Assembly: GCA_905178155.1 (NCBI GenBank)
Contig: CAJINV010000004.1
Coordinates: forward strand, 2,184,391-2,248,390
Length of the DNA stretch: 64,000 nucleotides
Direction of reading: 5' to 3'
Origin: Amoebophrya sp. A120
Taxonomy: Eukaryota > Sar > Dinophyceae > Syndiniales > Amoebophryaceae
Shown: piece by piece, positions 9,764 through 21,700 of the stretch
Position numbering within the stretch: position 1 is the stretch's first letter
Layout: each line of letters begins with the position of its first letter
Made by a program: the position numbers and the translations under genes
Notes under the pieces: model-generated
The model's database searches: none
Seen by the model: the letters and a program-made list of their open reading frames with translations, nothing else
What the model was told of the DNA's origin: nothing

Positions 9764-12497
9764 ATGTCCGCGCACGAGCGCCGCCTACACCGGGCGCGCG
9801 GCGAATCCGACGAGACGGCGCCACCTGACCGCGGAAGAGCGGACCACCGGTCCCCGCCGCAATTCTCGCGGCCGATCGACTCCGCGCGGGATCTTGTGCA
9901 GCTTGTGCACGAACAGGACGTCGGTGGCGCGAGCCCGCTTCTTCCCCCCGCGGACCCGGTGAGTACGCTCCCGGCCCATGGTGCAGCGCACTGGACCGAG
10001 TCGAACTGCGAGCTGTTTTTTGATCTGGTTTACGTGGTGATGATCCACATCGTGACCAAACCCCTGGAGAAAGCGGAAGGGGCCGTCGTCGGCCTGCCCT
10101 GGTTGCACGTCATTCTCCAGACCACCACGATGTGGTTTTTGTGGAGCCTGGTTTCCGACTACGCCATCCTGGTGCGGTCGTACCGACGGCGCGGGAAACG
10201 AACGGACCCCGCGACGGCCGCGGCCGAAGGAGTGGTCCTTGACGGTGGCACCACTGGAATCTCTGAAACAAGCACTTCGCCAACGAGCACCGAGGTTTGT
10301 TCGTCAAGCAAACCCAGTTTCGACTGGGCGGCCGAAGGCGTGATCCTGCTCGCGATGGTCTGCTCGGCGCTGATGGCCCGGGCGAGCGCGGAAAACCTGG
10401 TGGCCTTCGTGGGGTGGTACCTCGTTGGGCAGGTCATCACCATCTCGGCCTACGGCTTTGTCACCTGCAAACGGCAGTTTATCGCGGTGGAAGGGGTATC
10501 TAATTACAAGTTGTGACTTGCAAAATGTCGATGTGCGATGTCGGGTTTGCTATTTTTTTTGCTGAAAATTTGTTTTCCGATAGCAAAATAACAACGTCGC
10601 CAGAAGCGAGACGCTTTTTGGTAAGTTTATCCTTCTTTCAGGACGGCGGTAGCATTGCCGCGCTCACCGAGGACACGCTAAAAAAGTCGACTTTCGCGTA
10701 CGCGGTGCTCGCCGCGCTCGACGCCGCGCTTCTGCTCCCGGTTGCATTGTTGCTAGACAGCGTCGCGTCGCAGCTTGATGAAATTGTCGCGGGAGCAACT
10801 GGTGGCTCCTTCTTCGGGGCGGGAGAGAAGCGAAGTTTTTCGAAATTGACGCATGAACAACTTTCGCCTTTTACAAAGCGTGTCTTCACGCCGGGACGAC
10901 GAGCCGCGCAGGACGACGAAAATGGAGGGTCCCCGTTCTCGTCTCTCGAACGCAACCCCCGCGCTCACCTGGGTCTCGCGATTTGGAGCATGCAAACGGT
11001 GGCGAAAGTGCTGTGGGTGCTGTTCGCGAACTTTGCGCTGGAAAACGTGTATCCGAGCTTGGACATCTGCCTGAACCAGTTCCGGGCGACGCTGAAAATT
11101 TGGCAGGAGCGCTTTCAGCTCGTGGTGTTGATCTGCCTGGGCGAGGTCATCGCCTCCGCCTGCAACAGTCAAGCTCATTCCAACGTGGGAGTAGGGGAAG
11201 AAGCTGAAGACGACCAACCAATTCTACCACTGCAGAAAAACGGACATCCGCACCGCGGCGAGGATTCGTTCTGGCTACTGTCGTCTTTTTCCACTTTCAA
11301 CACGATCTCGTTCTCCGCCATCGTGATGGCAATTGCGTTATCCTGGGGAAAAACGTCCCCATCCCATACTTGTCATGCAAATCCGCATGGTTGAAATGTT
11401 GCACATGCGCAGCCACTTCGAGAGGCAAAATACTCTAGTGGTATTGTGGCATTATTTTTCATGCTAGAAGCAGGATAAGCTGCTCGATTTCTCATGCAGC
11501 TGCACTAGCTAAAGACGACGAGGACACTACGAGCCCAATGCTGTCATGCGCAAATCACACAATAAAATAATTATGTGGTTTGTGCACGACATACAAGAAT
11601 ATCCCCAATTTGAGTATGGGACGTGTCTCCCCCGTTTTTCCTCCGGATATGCGTGTTTCCTGCTGCACTTCGCTACGAGCCCCGAACACTGGGTGCCCCC
11701 GGGCGAACGGAGGTTCCTCCTGTTCGGCGTGGAGGCTTTCTTGACGGTCGTCATAACCTGTGGATTGGCCGCGATGGGGGCGGCCTTCGCGCGGTTGTTG
11801 GAAGGTGGCGAAGGAAAAGGCAGTTGGGGACGAAAAGAAGGACCGCCTGCGGAGGACCGCAATTGCGGCGACGATGAGATGAAAAACTTGCATAGGAAAA
11901 GCAAATTTGTCAGGTTCTGGAAAGTTGCGATGCAAAAGTCGGTCAGCTAGTTTTGTGGGCGTGTGCATTACAATATGCAGCCGAGAAGAAGCATGACAAG
12001 ATCTGGACCTGCTATGTGCTGCGGATAATTCCATGTGAAAAACTGCGTATGTTCATCCCAGAACGACGCTACCCACAGGAGAATAGATCTTTTCATCTTC
12101 CCGATGCGTCGCAAAGCTCAGAGTCATGCCAGACACGCATGACCACTTTCGCAATCATCTTCCACACGACCCAGACATCATTTTTGTCGGATGCATATTG
12201 CAGTCGGTGACGCTTCTCTTCCTCTCCACCGCCCTTTTCCTGACCGGTTCCGGGTTTATAACCCTTTTAGGGAAGCAGGAGCCAAAACCGCAACTGATAG
12301 CTGCACGCGACCGCGATGCATTGGAGCCACAAAGCAGGACCCGAACACCTACCGAAGCTGGTGCACGACGACCCACGGTTGTACTAGGGTACGTTTCCGA
12401 ATCACGCACCCAGCCCAAGAATCACGCACCTGAATCACGCACCCACGCACCTCAGAACCAGCGCACCCAGTTCGGTGATGTTTATCCATTGAAATAG
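9764..12497 (+). CDS. LtrA-type (low temperature requirement A family) membrane protein
   Basis: Exons 9764-10495, 10642-11338, 11650-11892 and 12198 to a poorly defined end; a TAG at 12495 closes the last frame. The N-terminal motif ESNCELFFDLVYVVMIH matches the LtrA signature 'ELFFDLVFV', and the later ERFQLVVLICLGEVIASA matches 'ERFGLFTIIVLGE'. Many membrane helices separate them, and the last (LLFLSTALFLTGSGFITLL) comes from the exon after the second introner. The start ATG begins MSAHERRLHRARG, a charged cytoplasmic tail. The function of LtrA proteins is not established; they are polytopic membrane proteins. The 3' end is uncertain: a shared intron 3' end (AG at 12386-12387) lies inside the last open frame, so the real C-terminus may differ. 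Confidence 0.72.
10496..10641 (+). other. Ordinary GT-AG intron in the LtrA-type gene
   Basis: GTATCT...TTTCAG, phase 0, joining VEG to DGGSIAAL. It contains an imperfect inverted repeat (TTTGCTAT...ATAGCAAA). A second GTAAGT only 21 bases before the acceptor is not usable in frame. Confidence 0.75.
11339..11649. mobile_element. Introner, family B, in the LtrA-type gene
   Basis: About 311 bp, TATCCTGGGG...CCGGATA, diverged ends. Flanked by TGCGT on both sides (11334-11338 and 11650-11654). Removal with one flank joins MAI to ACFLLHF in frame, placing the next membrane helix correctly. Confidence 0.85.
11893..12197. mobile_element. Introner, family A (decayed), in the LtrA-type gene
   Basis: About 305 bp, TAGGAAAAGC... 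to ...GATGCATA, with an internal CAGGTTCTGG / CCCAGACATC pair left from the family A ends. TTGCA flanks both sides. Removal gives MKNLQSVTLLFLS in frame. Confidence 0.82.
12351..12387 (+). repeat. Family I intron 3' end, copy 1
   Basis: CCGAAGCTGGTGCACGACGA... ending GTTGTACTAG. The same 37 bases end two introns of the next gene (13343-13379 and 14119-14155). A donor for this copy was not identified. Confidence 0.75.
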
Positions 12498-12757
12498 TTA
12501 GGAACACACTACGCAATGAAGCACGCACCCGTCGCGCCAAACACACGCACGCACCTGCCGCACCCACCAGGCTGACGCTGAAATGGGACTGACTTCTCTG
12601 AAAGTGAAACTGAATCAAGTAAGTGCATAACATTTGTGGGCAGTTTCTATTTCATCTAGATCTATTTCTATGCTCATATCGCGGAGTCCATGAAGACAAC
12701 TCCGTCGTGCTGTTCGGGTAGCAGGGACAACAACTATTTTTTCCACCATACCCCCTG

Positions 12758-15700
12758 ATGAACGAAGAACCCAAGTCGGACTACGAGCAGCTCATTATGT
12801 ATGGAGCTGCCAGGATCGAAATTGTCAAAAGCGAATTGAGCTGCCAGGACCAAATTGGGCTGAACATCACGGAAACGCTCGCGGACGTATCAAATGCAAA
12901 AATGTCTGGGTCTGGAAGAAGAATGCTACTTGTGATGCTGTATTTGGATTCCAAAAAAATCTGTATTGCATGAGCAGCAAAGGGAATGCGTTTTTTGCTA
13001 GTACGCGGACAGGGCGGTGCGCCACCTGCAGGAGGTGCCACTGCAAATAATGCAGCCACCCCTTCTCCGGACCAGCCCTTCTTCACGCCACCGGAAAGCA
13101 GTGAACAGGAGGAAATCGAGAAGGAAGTGGATAATCTGCTCGGTGGAGGAAACAGCGCTAACGTGGCTAAGGAACAAAAAGACGTCCAGCAAGCGACCAC
13201 AACATCTCTCGTCTACCACCCCGATGTGCCAAAAAACTCCAGACTTGCGCTTGCTTTCCCTGTGGTTACCTCGAAAAAGAACGTGAGCAGGCACATCCTT
13301 CTATGCAATACATCAAATTTTCTTGTCACGTACAAAATCAAAACCGAAGCTGGTGCACGACGACCCACGGTTGTACTAGCGAGCCATTCAGTTCCACCTG
13401 CGGGACGAGACGGGGTGTCAAGTGTAAAAATGTCTGGGTCTGAAAGATTGCTAATTGTGATGCTGAATTTGGATTCCTTAAAAATCTGTATTGCATCAGC
13501 AGCAAAGGGAATGCAAATCTTGCTACGCGGAGAGGGCGGCATTTGTCATGCCGAATGGGCATCGTGAAGCCCTCAAAAAATCTGTGATGCTAGGGCATGC
13601 ATCATGGCCAATGCAAAACATGCCTGACAAGTCTCAGAATCTTCCAGACCCAGACATTTTTACATTTGATACGAGGTCGCTGAATGCGATTTGCCGCGGA
13701 CCTACCGCCACCTCGCTTCTCTCGGAATTTTTGAAGGAACAGACCGCCGATTTTTGCAAAGATTTTCATTTTCGGCGCCGGGAAGCTGTAGCGGGATGGT
13801 CTGTGCGTCTCTCGTTTGGCCCGAAATGGGTCTTCGACGAAGAAGACGGATGGACGACCATGATATGCGAGGCCAAACGCGGGCTCATGTGGCCTCTCAA
13901 TGCCACTATCCTGTGCAAATGCTTTTGGGTCTGGAAACTTGTAGTGCTTGGCTGAGAATAGTACCTGAGCGCTGAAAATGGTGATCATTTTGATTTTCGG
14001 TGTCAATGAACAAGATTTGTTTCAATGAACTACATTTATTTCAACGAACTGCTCGCAGATCAAAAAAAAAGAAAACTACCAACAAGCTGCAAATGAACAA
14101 GATGCGTCCAGAACACCTACCGAAGCTGGTGCACGACGACCCACGGTTGTACTAGCAACGAGAACCTCACGGCGCTTCAGATCGAGTTTGCGGTGGGTAA
14201 AGCGCGTTTTTTCTTCACACAAGACGCGCGGGCTTGTGCGGTTGCTGGTGGGAGCGGGCATGGGGTGTTTGCCCTACACGAACCATTGGTCTCCGGTAAG
14301 TTTCGAGGAAATTTCGCACGACAAGCGAGCCGCCGCCAGTTGCCTGGCCGTTGTGGTTTTCTCGCTGGCCGCAGTCGAGGTGGCGGTCGTCTGAAGTTGG
14401 CAGGGAGAAAGAATACGTACAAACAGTATCACTTTTTGCGAGCACTTCTAGGATGTAGCGAAGAAAAGAATGTTCTTCGTTCATGCACACTAGTACCAGG
14501 AGGAGCAGCTCTACTGAGAATTGCAATTTTATGCGTACACCGCGAACAAGACTTTCTCGCACTTTTCACCGGCGTACTACTGGGTCGCCTGTTTGCGGCC
14601 CCGCGCCGAAGTTCCCAGCGGGAACGGCGTCATTCTTGAGGTTTCTACATGATGTGCTGCTACAACACCAGCATGGTGGAAAGACGTGTCGAGAGGGGCG
14701 CGCGGAACGCCGGCAAGTTTGTCGCTGAGAAAAATTTGACATGATTACAATTCCTGTTTCGGCATTCACTGTGCAGCAACAGGGAATAATGAAACAAATT
14801 AAAGTCCGGGTCGTGTGAATGGGTAGAAGCAGTTCATACCTTATGTCTATGTGACGAACAAGATGGCTTTTTTCTCGGCTGGTGAACCCGGCGGAAGAAG
14901 GGCCGGGAGGCTGGATATGAGAGTTGTGCACAGCCCCCAATTGATTATCTCATGTGAAGGGCATGAGCAGCATCACATGGTCTGTGGCACAGACCACGAC
15001 TTGCAAAATGTAGCGCCTGCGTGACAATAAATCCACGCATGGGGGCGACTGCAGTGCGGAGTATTAGGTTGCTGAAAGTTGTCATGCAGAATGAAAATAG
15101 TGCTCAGAGGCAGTATGCAGAGTTGTGTTTCTTTTTGCGTGACAAATGAGGAAGAGGGGAGCTGTGCACGCTCATACGGGATTCCAGAGATTTGAAAGCT
15201 GGCTCCGTGGTCTCAGACCTCAACGGCTACTATGATTCGTAGGCAAGCGAAACGCTGCGTCGAGATGTCGAGCTGCGAAGCCTCAACCGCTTAAATTTTG
15301 GCTGAATGGAGCTGCGAAGCACTTACGCTTAAGCGAAACACAGCGAAACACTTAGGCGAAGAATTCAGACGAAGCACTTAAGCGAACCACTTAAGCGAAA
15401 CACTTTTTTAGCGAAGCACTTAAGCGAACCACTTAAGCGAAACACTTCAGCGAAACGCTTACGCGAAACGCTTAAGCGAAACGCTTAAGCGAAACGCTTA
15501 AGCAAAACGCTTACGCGAAACGCTTAAGCGAAACGCTTAAGCGAAACGCTTACGCGAAGCCCTTAAGCGAAGCACTTAAGCGAAGAACTCGAGCGAAGCA
15601 TCACTTAAGCGAAGCACTACTTAAGCGAAGCACTACTTAAGCGAAGCACTACTTAAGCACTACTTAGGCGAGGCACTACTTAGGCGAGGCACTACCTAGG

Positions 15701-18700
15701 CGAGGCACAACCTAGGCGAGGTACTAAGTAGGCGAGGCACTACTTAGGCGAGGCACTACCTAGGCGAGGCACAACCTAGGCGAGGTACTAAGTAGGCGAG
15801 GCACTACTTAGGCGAGGCACTACCTAGGCAAGGCACTACTTAGGCGAGGCACTAGCTAAGCGCAGCACCGCTTGCGCGGGGCAGTACTCCGGCGACGCAC
15901 TACTTAGCCGAGGCAAGACTTAGCCGAGGCACTACGTAGGCGAAGCATTACTTAAGCGACGCACTACTTAGGCGAGGCAATACTGAAGCGAAGCACTGCT
16001 TAGGCGAAGCACTGCTTACGCCAAGCACTGCCTAGGCGAAGCACTTCTTACGCCAAGCACTTTAGGCGCCACCTCCGGCGGGTTTTCAAGCAATCGCTGT
16101 GCCCGGAAGTAGCGCACGAGTGCGGCTGCTTGGACGCGATGCAGCCACTCTTGTTAGTAGAGCCGTTATTTCGGCCACAACACAAAGCCTTTATTTAGTT
16201 TCCACGGTGATTGACGCAGCGCTTTCCCTGCATACAGGCCAGAACATCATTGCAGTAAGGCCAGAACACCTCCAGAGCGGAACCACGTCCGGCCACGTTT
16301 TGAGCTGCATTCTGCACCACAGCGCCAACCACGAGGGGGGCGCGGGCTTGACGTTGTGCTCGACGCGGAGCGAGGACGGAGGGAAGACCTGGTCGGCGCT
16401 GAAGCTATCAAGTGCAAAAATGTCTGGGTCTGGAAAAGTGTAAGCTTGTCATGCGGATCTTTTTATGATCCATGTCGTCTGGAATGCGGGACTTAGCATG
16501 ACAGATTTTGTGAGATCCCTATCAAGCCTATCCTGCAGGAGAAACTCCCTTTTCCATCTTGGTCAAACGTGGACAGCTTTTGGCACTCATGCAACACAGA
16601 TTTTTGCATGCTTCAGATCTACCATGACAAGTTGCCACCTTCCAGACCCAGACATATTTGCAATTGATAGAAGCCGGTGGAAGACAATGAGACGCAGTCC
16701 CACGATGGGTGCCAGCTCCTCGTTGGGAACTATCCTATGTAAAAACGTCTCCACCCCATAGTCAAGATAGGGAATCGGCTAGACAAATCTACAAGTTTTG
16801 GCTGTTTTGCATGCCAAATTTGGACTCGTATTTTAGTGCGGTTTGAGGTAGTTCAGCCGCATCACATATACCATACGGATTGGAGCATGACAAATTTCAA
16901 AACGCGAATAGAAAACGCTTTTCGTGGGGCTTCGCATGAGAGACATTATCAGCATGCAGATTTGCATTACGGCTAGGAGGCGGGGATGTTTTTGAATACG
17001 ATAGGAACCGCATTTACCTCTTCTATGGCTGGAACCCGGGGAGCCAACCACCACCCCGGCCTGTGCAGCAACAGGAAGTCGTGCTATCCTGTGCAAAAGT
17101 ATAGTCTGATGGGAATTGTACTACTCGGCGCAAGGAACATCATGTGTGAGAAAAACAGGGTCCAAAGAAAATTAGGACCACGGCCTATTTTGGAAAAACT
17201 CGAGCAACTCAGTATGCAAAAATCGCACTAGAGTGGAATGAAAATGCTTTTACAGTCCATAGCCAGCACAGGAAGCGGACACCTTCACGACAAAACTCTC
17301 GCGGACGGATATGCAAGCAGACCAGGGCTTTTGGATATCAATCTGAAATAATTCGACGGGGGCTGGATAGGAAGAGCATGAAAATTACTCTGATGCTGAC
17401 TCTTCTTGGATGACAGCGTGCACAGAAATAAGGACGGATGATTAAGGCCGCCTGCTGCGCCGGATTGATAGATTCGTAAATTGTGTCACAGAATCGCTTC
17501 CTGCATGGCAGAGAAAATTTACTTATCCATAGGTCGTGTGATCCCTAATCCAGACGACCTAGGCGTTTTTACATTTGCAATGCATACTGGATGAAGTGGA
17601 GCGACAATTTCGGGGAGACCTTCGACTGCCCCGGGATCCCCGGCGAGCGCGTGGCAATCCCCCTACCCCGCACCTCAATTGACATCGCGAACCCGTGGCA
17701 GGGTAAGCCGACCATTGGCGCGTTTTGCTGCGACAAGCCGCAGCTGCTGGACGGCCAGTGCTTCTTCGCGTTTCAAAAAACGCGCGACGGGAACGGGGAA
17801 TCCTACGGGAGCGAGGCCTTCGTGTTGCGGTGCGAAAATTTTCTACACCTCCACCAGAACAACCAGATTCAGAACGCGGTGTTCCAATTGCTTCCCGGAA
17901 GGAGCGACGAGAGCGCAGTGCCAGCGGGTGTGGCAGCAGCTGGTGTGGGCGAAGATAGTACAGCAAAAGTAATATCTACTTCGCCGTCGACGACGGCCGC
18001 GGCGGAACAACTTTGTACCGCCCAGATCACCTCCGGTCTCCAAACCCCGCGGGGGTTGCTCCTGGGCGAGGAGGCACACGTGCTGCAAATCCGGGGAAGC
18101 GAGCTGCTGATCTTCTGGCGTACCGAGCTCGGCTTTTTGGACAGCTGCATATGCATTGCAAATATGTCTGGGTCTGGAAGGTTGGAACTTGTGGTGCGGA
18201 TTATGGAATAGGCAAAAATTTGTATTGCATGATCGCCAAAAGCTGGCCACTTCGTGCTACGCAAATTGTGAATTTCTCATGCAGGATAGGTATCAGATGG
18301 CCTGCGCAAAACTTAAATTACAGACCATTTGCATATATCCAAAGGATGCATGACAAGCAAGGGCCTGGACCAAGACATATTTGCATTTGATACTGCACTT
18401 CGACAGACTACGGGACCACGTGGGATCTTCGCAGGAGCGCTGGACAAGGCGAAGTTCTTGTCGGGCGACAAAATATTTTTAAGGGGGACGTCAAAATAGA
18501 TTCTGCGGGTAAAAATGGCGGTGATGTCTCGCCTCTGGTGTTCGACCAGGAGCTGGAAGCTAAGGTCGAAAATTCTACTTCTTTCAATTCGCAACGGAAC
18601 GAGCAGTTATCAAATGCAGAAGTGTCTGGGTCTGGAAGGGTCGGGGCTTGCCATGCACATTTTGCATGACCCGTAGGGTCTGTGATGCTGGTGCTAGCAT

Positions 18701-21700
18701 CACAGATTTTTTGAGAGCTTCTTGATGCTAATTACGCATCAGGAATGCCCTCTCCGCGTGCCAAACACGGACTCCTCTTGCTGCTCATGCAACACAGATA
18801 TTTTTAGAATCCGCAGACGGCATTACAAGTTCTACTCTTCTAGACCCAGTAGACATATTTGCAATCCATAGCAGCTGCTGGCCGACAAAACGCTGAACGG
18901 GCTGAGCCTATGAATTGCAAAAGTATCGTACTAGTAGTAATTGCAATACAAATTCGCTCAGCATGACGAATGGAATTTGTCATGCTGGTTTGCTTTGGCA
19001 GCGAGGTTTGTAATGCATACATGCAATTACTACGAGTGCGATACTTTTGCACAGGATAGAGCCAGCGCGTCGCCAATTCCTTCGCCGCGAACGTCGCCGA
19101 GTATTTGGAATCGGAGGAGTATTTATCAAATGCAAATACTCATCTGGGTTGCGAAAGAAGTTGTGGCCATGCTAACGTAGGATCTGTACTAGTGCTTAAC
19201 CCGCAAGACAGATCCTTGAGTTATTTGTGCATGGTGCTAGACGTGCAGCGCTAGTATTGCAAAACAGTAAACAGACACTCTCGACCGACATAGAGATTTC
19301 ACTTCAGCATGATTTCCTTACATGATCGAACAACAAACTTTGGACACTTGTTCCACGACAGCGAGCCGGACCTCCATTCGCATTTGATACTATTTCGTCA
19401 AAATTTCATCAAGCCATAACGTGATCCGTAACCCGCGGGGCGCCATCACCCCGCTTCAGATGTCGGACGGCTTTCACTGTCTTATCATACAGCAGAAAAA
19501 TAGCATGCAGGGCATGTTTGTAGTGCAAAAAATGGCTAGCAGAAAAACCTGTCATGGGCCAGCCCATCGAATGCTGTTTAGATAGAATGCGCTACGTAGA
19601 TCATTTTGTGTATATGTTTTCGCATTACAGGTTGGATCGATGCCCTGCCTGCTTTTTTCAATGGGATATGTCTGCTCTACTACAACAACGGGCGGACGGA
19701 CCGGCTGGGCTACGTCGGCCGTTTAGTCTACTGGCTGATCGTGGGGAAAGCGGTACCCCAAAGCCGCGCCCCAGTGGTGAACCGGGTGGAGCATCATGGT
19801 GAGGAAGCGAACGTATCTGCGAAGCACCAGCAGACGGCTTGTTCCCACTACATTAAGTGGTCGCAGCCGGAAACTTGCCTCTATTGGGACGGGGTCTGTC
19901 TTGACGACCGGGAAGAATGGAACGATATCCACTGCAAGAATTTTTGTCTGGCTCTGGAATAAATTTGTGTTGCTGATAGACACTTGTATTGCAGAGTGGC
20001 GGCATGTGCGGCATGACAGCTGCATCAGAAAAGTTGCGTAGCTTCTTGCAAATTCATCCGGAAATGGGATAAAGGTAGCAAATAACTCCCTTCCAGTACG
20101 ACAAAAAAGCTGCGCACATCTCTTATCCGTGCATTACAGATCTTGTTGTCCTTCAAATTTAGCATCACAGATCCAGACCTGGGCATATTTGCAATGCACA
20201 AACGAGGACTGGGCGATCGTCGACGGCCCGGGGTACGCGGACTTCCAGGAACTAACGCAGCTTTCCTCCTTATCCAGTGTAGAAGCGCCGCCCACGCCCC
20301 TTATTTCTCATGCAAACCCGTAAACCCAAGCTGTTTTCTCTTTATCATGCGCAGCCCCATCTCGTAAAGCAATTTCTCATGCTATCGGGGGCTCTTCATG
20401 GAAAAATGAGGATGATGTGGTCCATTTCTTTTGCGGCTGCACTAGCTAAACCTGATCAACAAGAACACATTACTGCCCTAGACTTGTCATGCGCAACATC
20501 CAAAACTTGTTGACATCTGTGTAGCAAAATATTACTTCCCATTGTCTTGACTCCAGGGCACAGAGAGACGTTTTTCCACAGGATGCCCCTCTCACCTGAT
20601 TCTCGTGGAGTCCAACAAGCTATGAAAGTGCACAACTCCCCCTCCCCCTCATTTGTCATGCGAAACGACAAATCCACCCTTTGCCTGTTAGTACTGTTTG
20701 CATGACAGATTCCGGAATCCGAAACAGCACTACAATCCCTTAGGAATTTGTCATGCAAAAGCTGCATCTTTGCCAGCGCTTGTGTTGCTGTTCATGCAAC
20801 ACAACTGAGGGGGAGGGGGAGTTGTGCACTGTCATACAAGCTTACGGTCCGCTACCACGAGGTCGATCCATACTTGGTGAGGTGCATGAAGAGCCAGCTG
20901 ATGATATCCTGAGTAAAAACGTCCCCACACCAGAGTTGTAATGCAGATTTGCAAAGACGGGAAGACTTGTAATGCGCATCCCCATGAGAGCCGTTTCCAA
21001 TCGTGTATTGGAATTTGTGATGCTGTGAACAGGGTGAGCAGATGAATCTGTGATGCGGCTGCACTTGCAAACCTGCACTACACTGCGGGGTGCAACTTGT
21101 CATGCGTGACTCCCAAAACTCCTAGGCTTGTGTTGCAAAATCCCCATCCTGACTCTGGTGTGGGTACGTTTTTCCTCAGGATAGATGGAGGGCAGCGAGG
21201 GAGAAAAGGCAGATGGTACTATCACCGCCGAACGAGACCACGCGATAACGCGTTCCTGTGTGAAGTATCAAATGAACGCAAATTTCGTGTCTGGGTCTGG
21301 AACGCCAACACTGCGGGAGTTTGCCGTGCAGCTTTTTTAAAGCGAGACCCCAAGGTGCTGTCATCTGGAATAAAACACCTAGGTAGCATCTTCTTCTCAG
21401 GTTTTTTACGCAGGATGCTTTGTCAGGCCTATTTTGCATATTAGATATGTATCCCTTCATCTTCTCGACAACAAGTGCAGAAGTGCATGTTGGTGCTCAA
21501 CAGCAACATGCAAGAGAAATTATGTCCGTGCCAACTTCCCGCCGGGCTCGCGTCACGAGCTTGCATCCTTCCAGACAACTCATAAGACAGTGTTTGCAAT
21601 GCATAAGAAGAAGTGGATAAAAACCAGTGCGACGAACACGACGGAAGACGTGGGTAAAAACCGTGCGGGTGAGGTATCAACTGCAAATATGTCTGGGTCT

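Noticed and set aside
15290-16075. Regular repeats suggestive of a CRISPR array
   Set aside because: Units are adjacent with no unique spacers, and the array lies in an intron of a eukaryotic gene.
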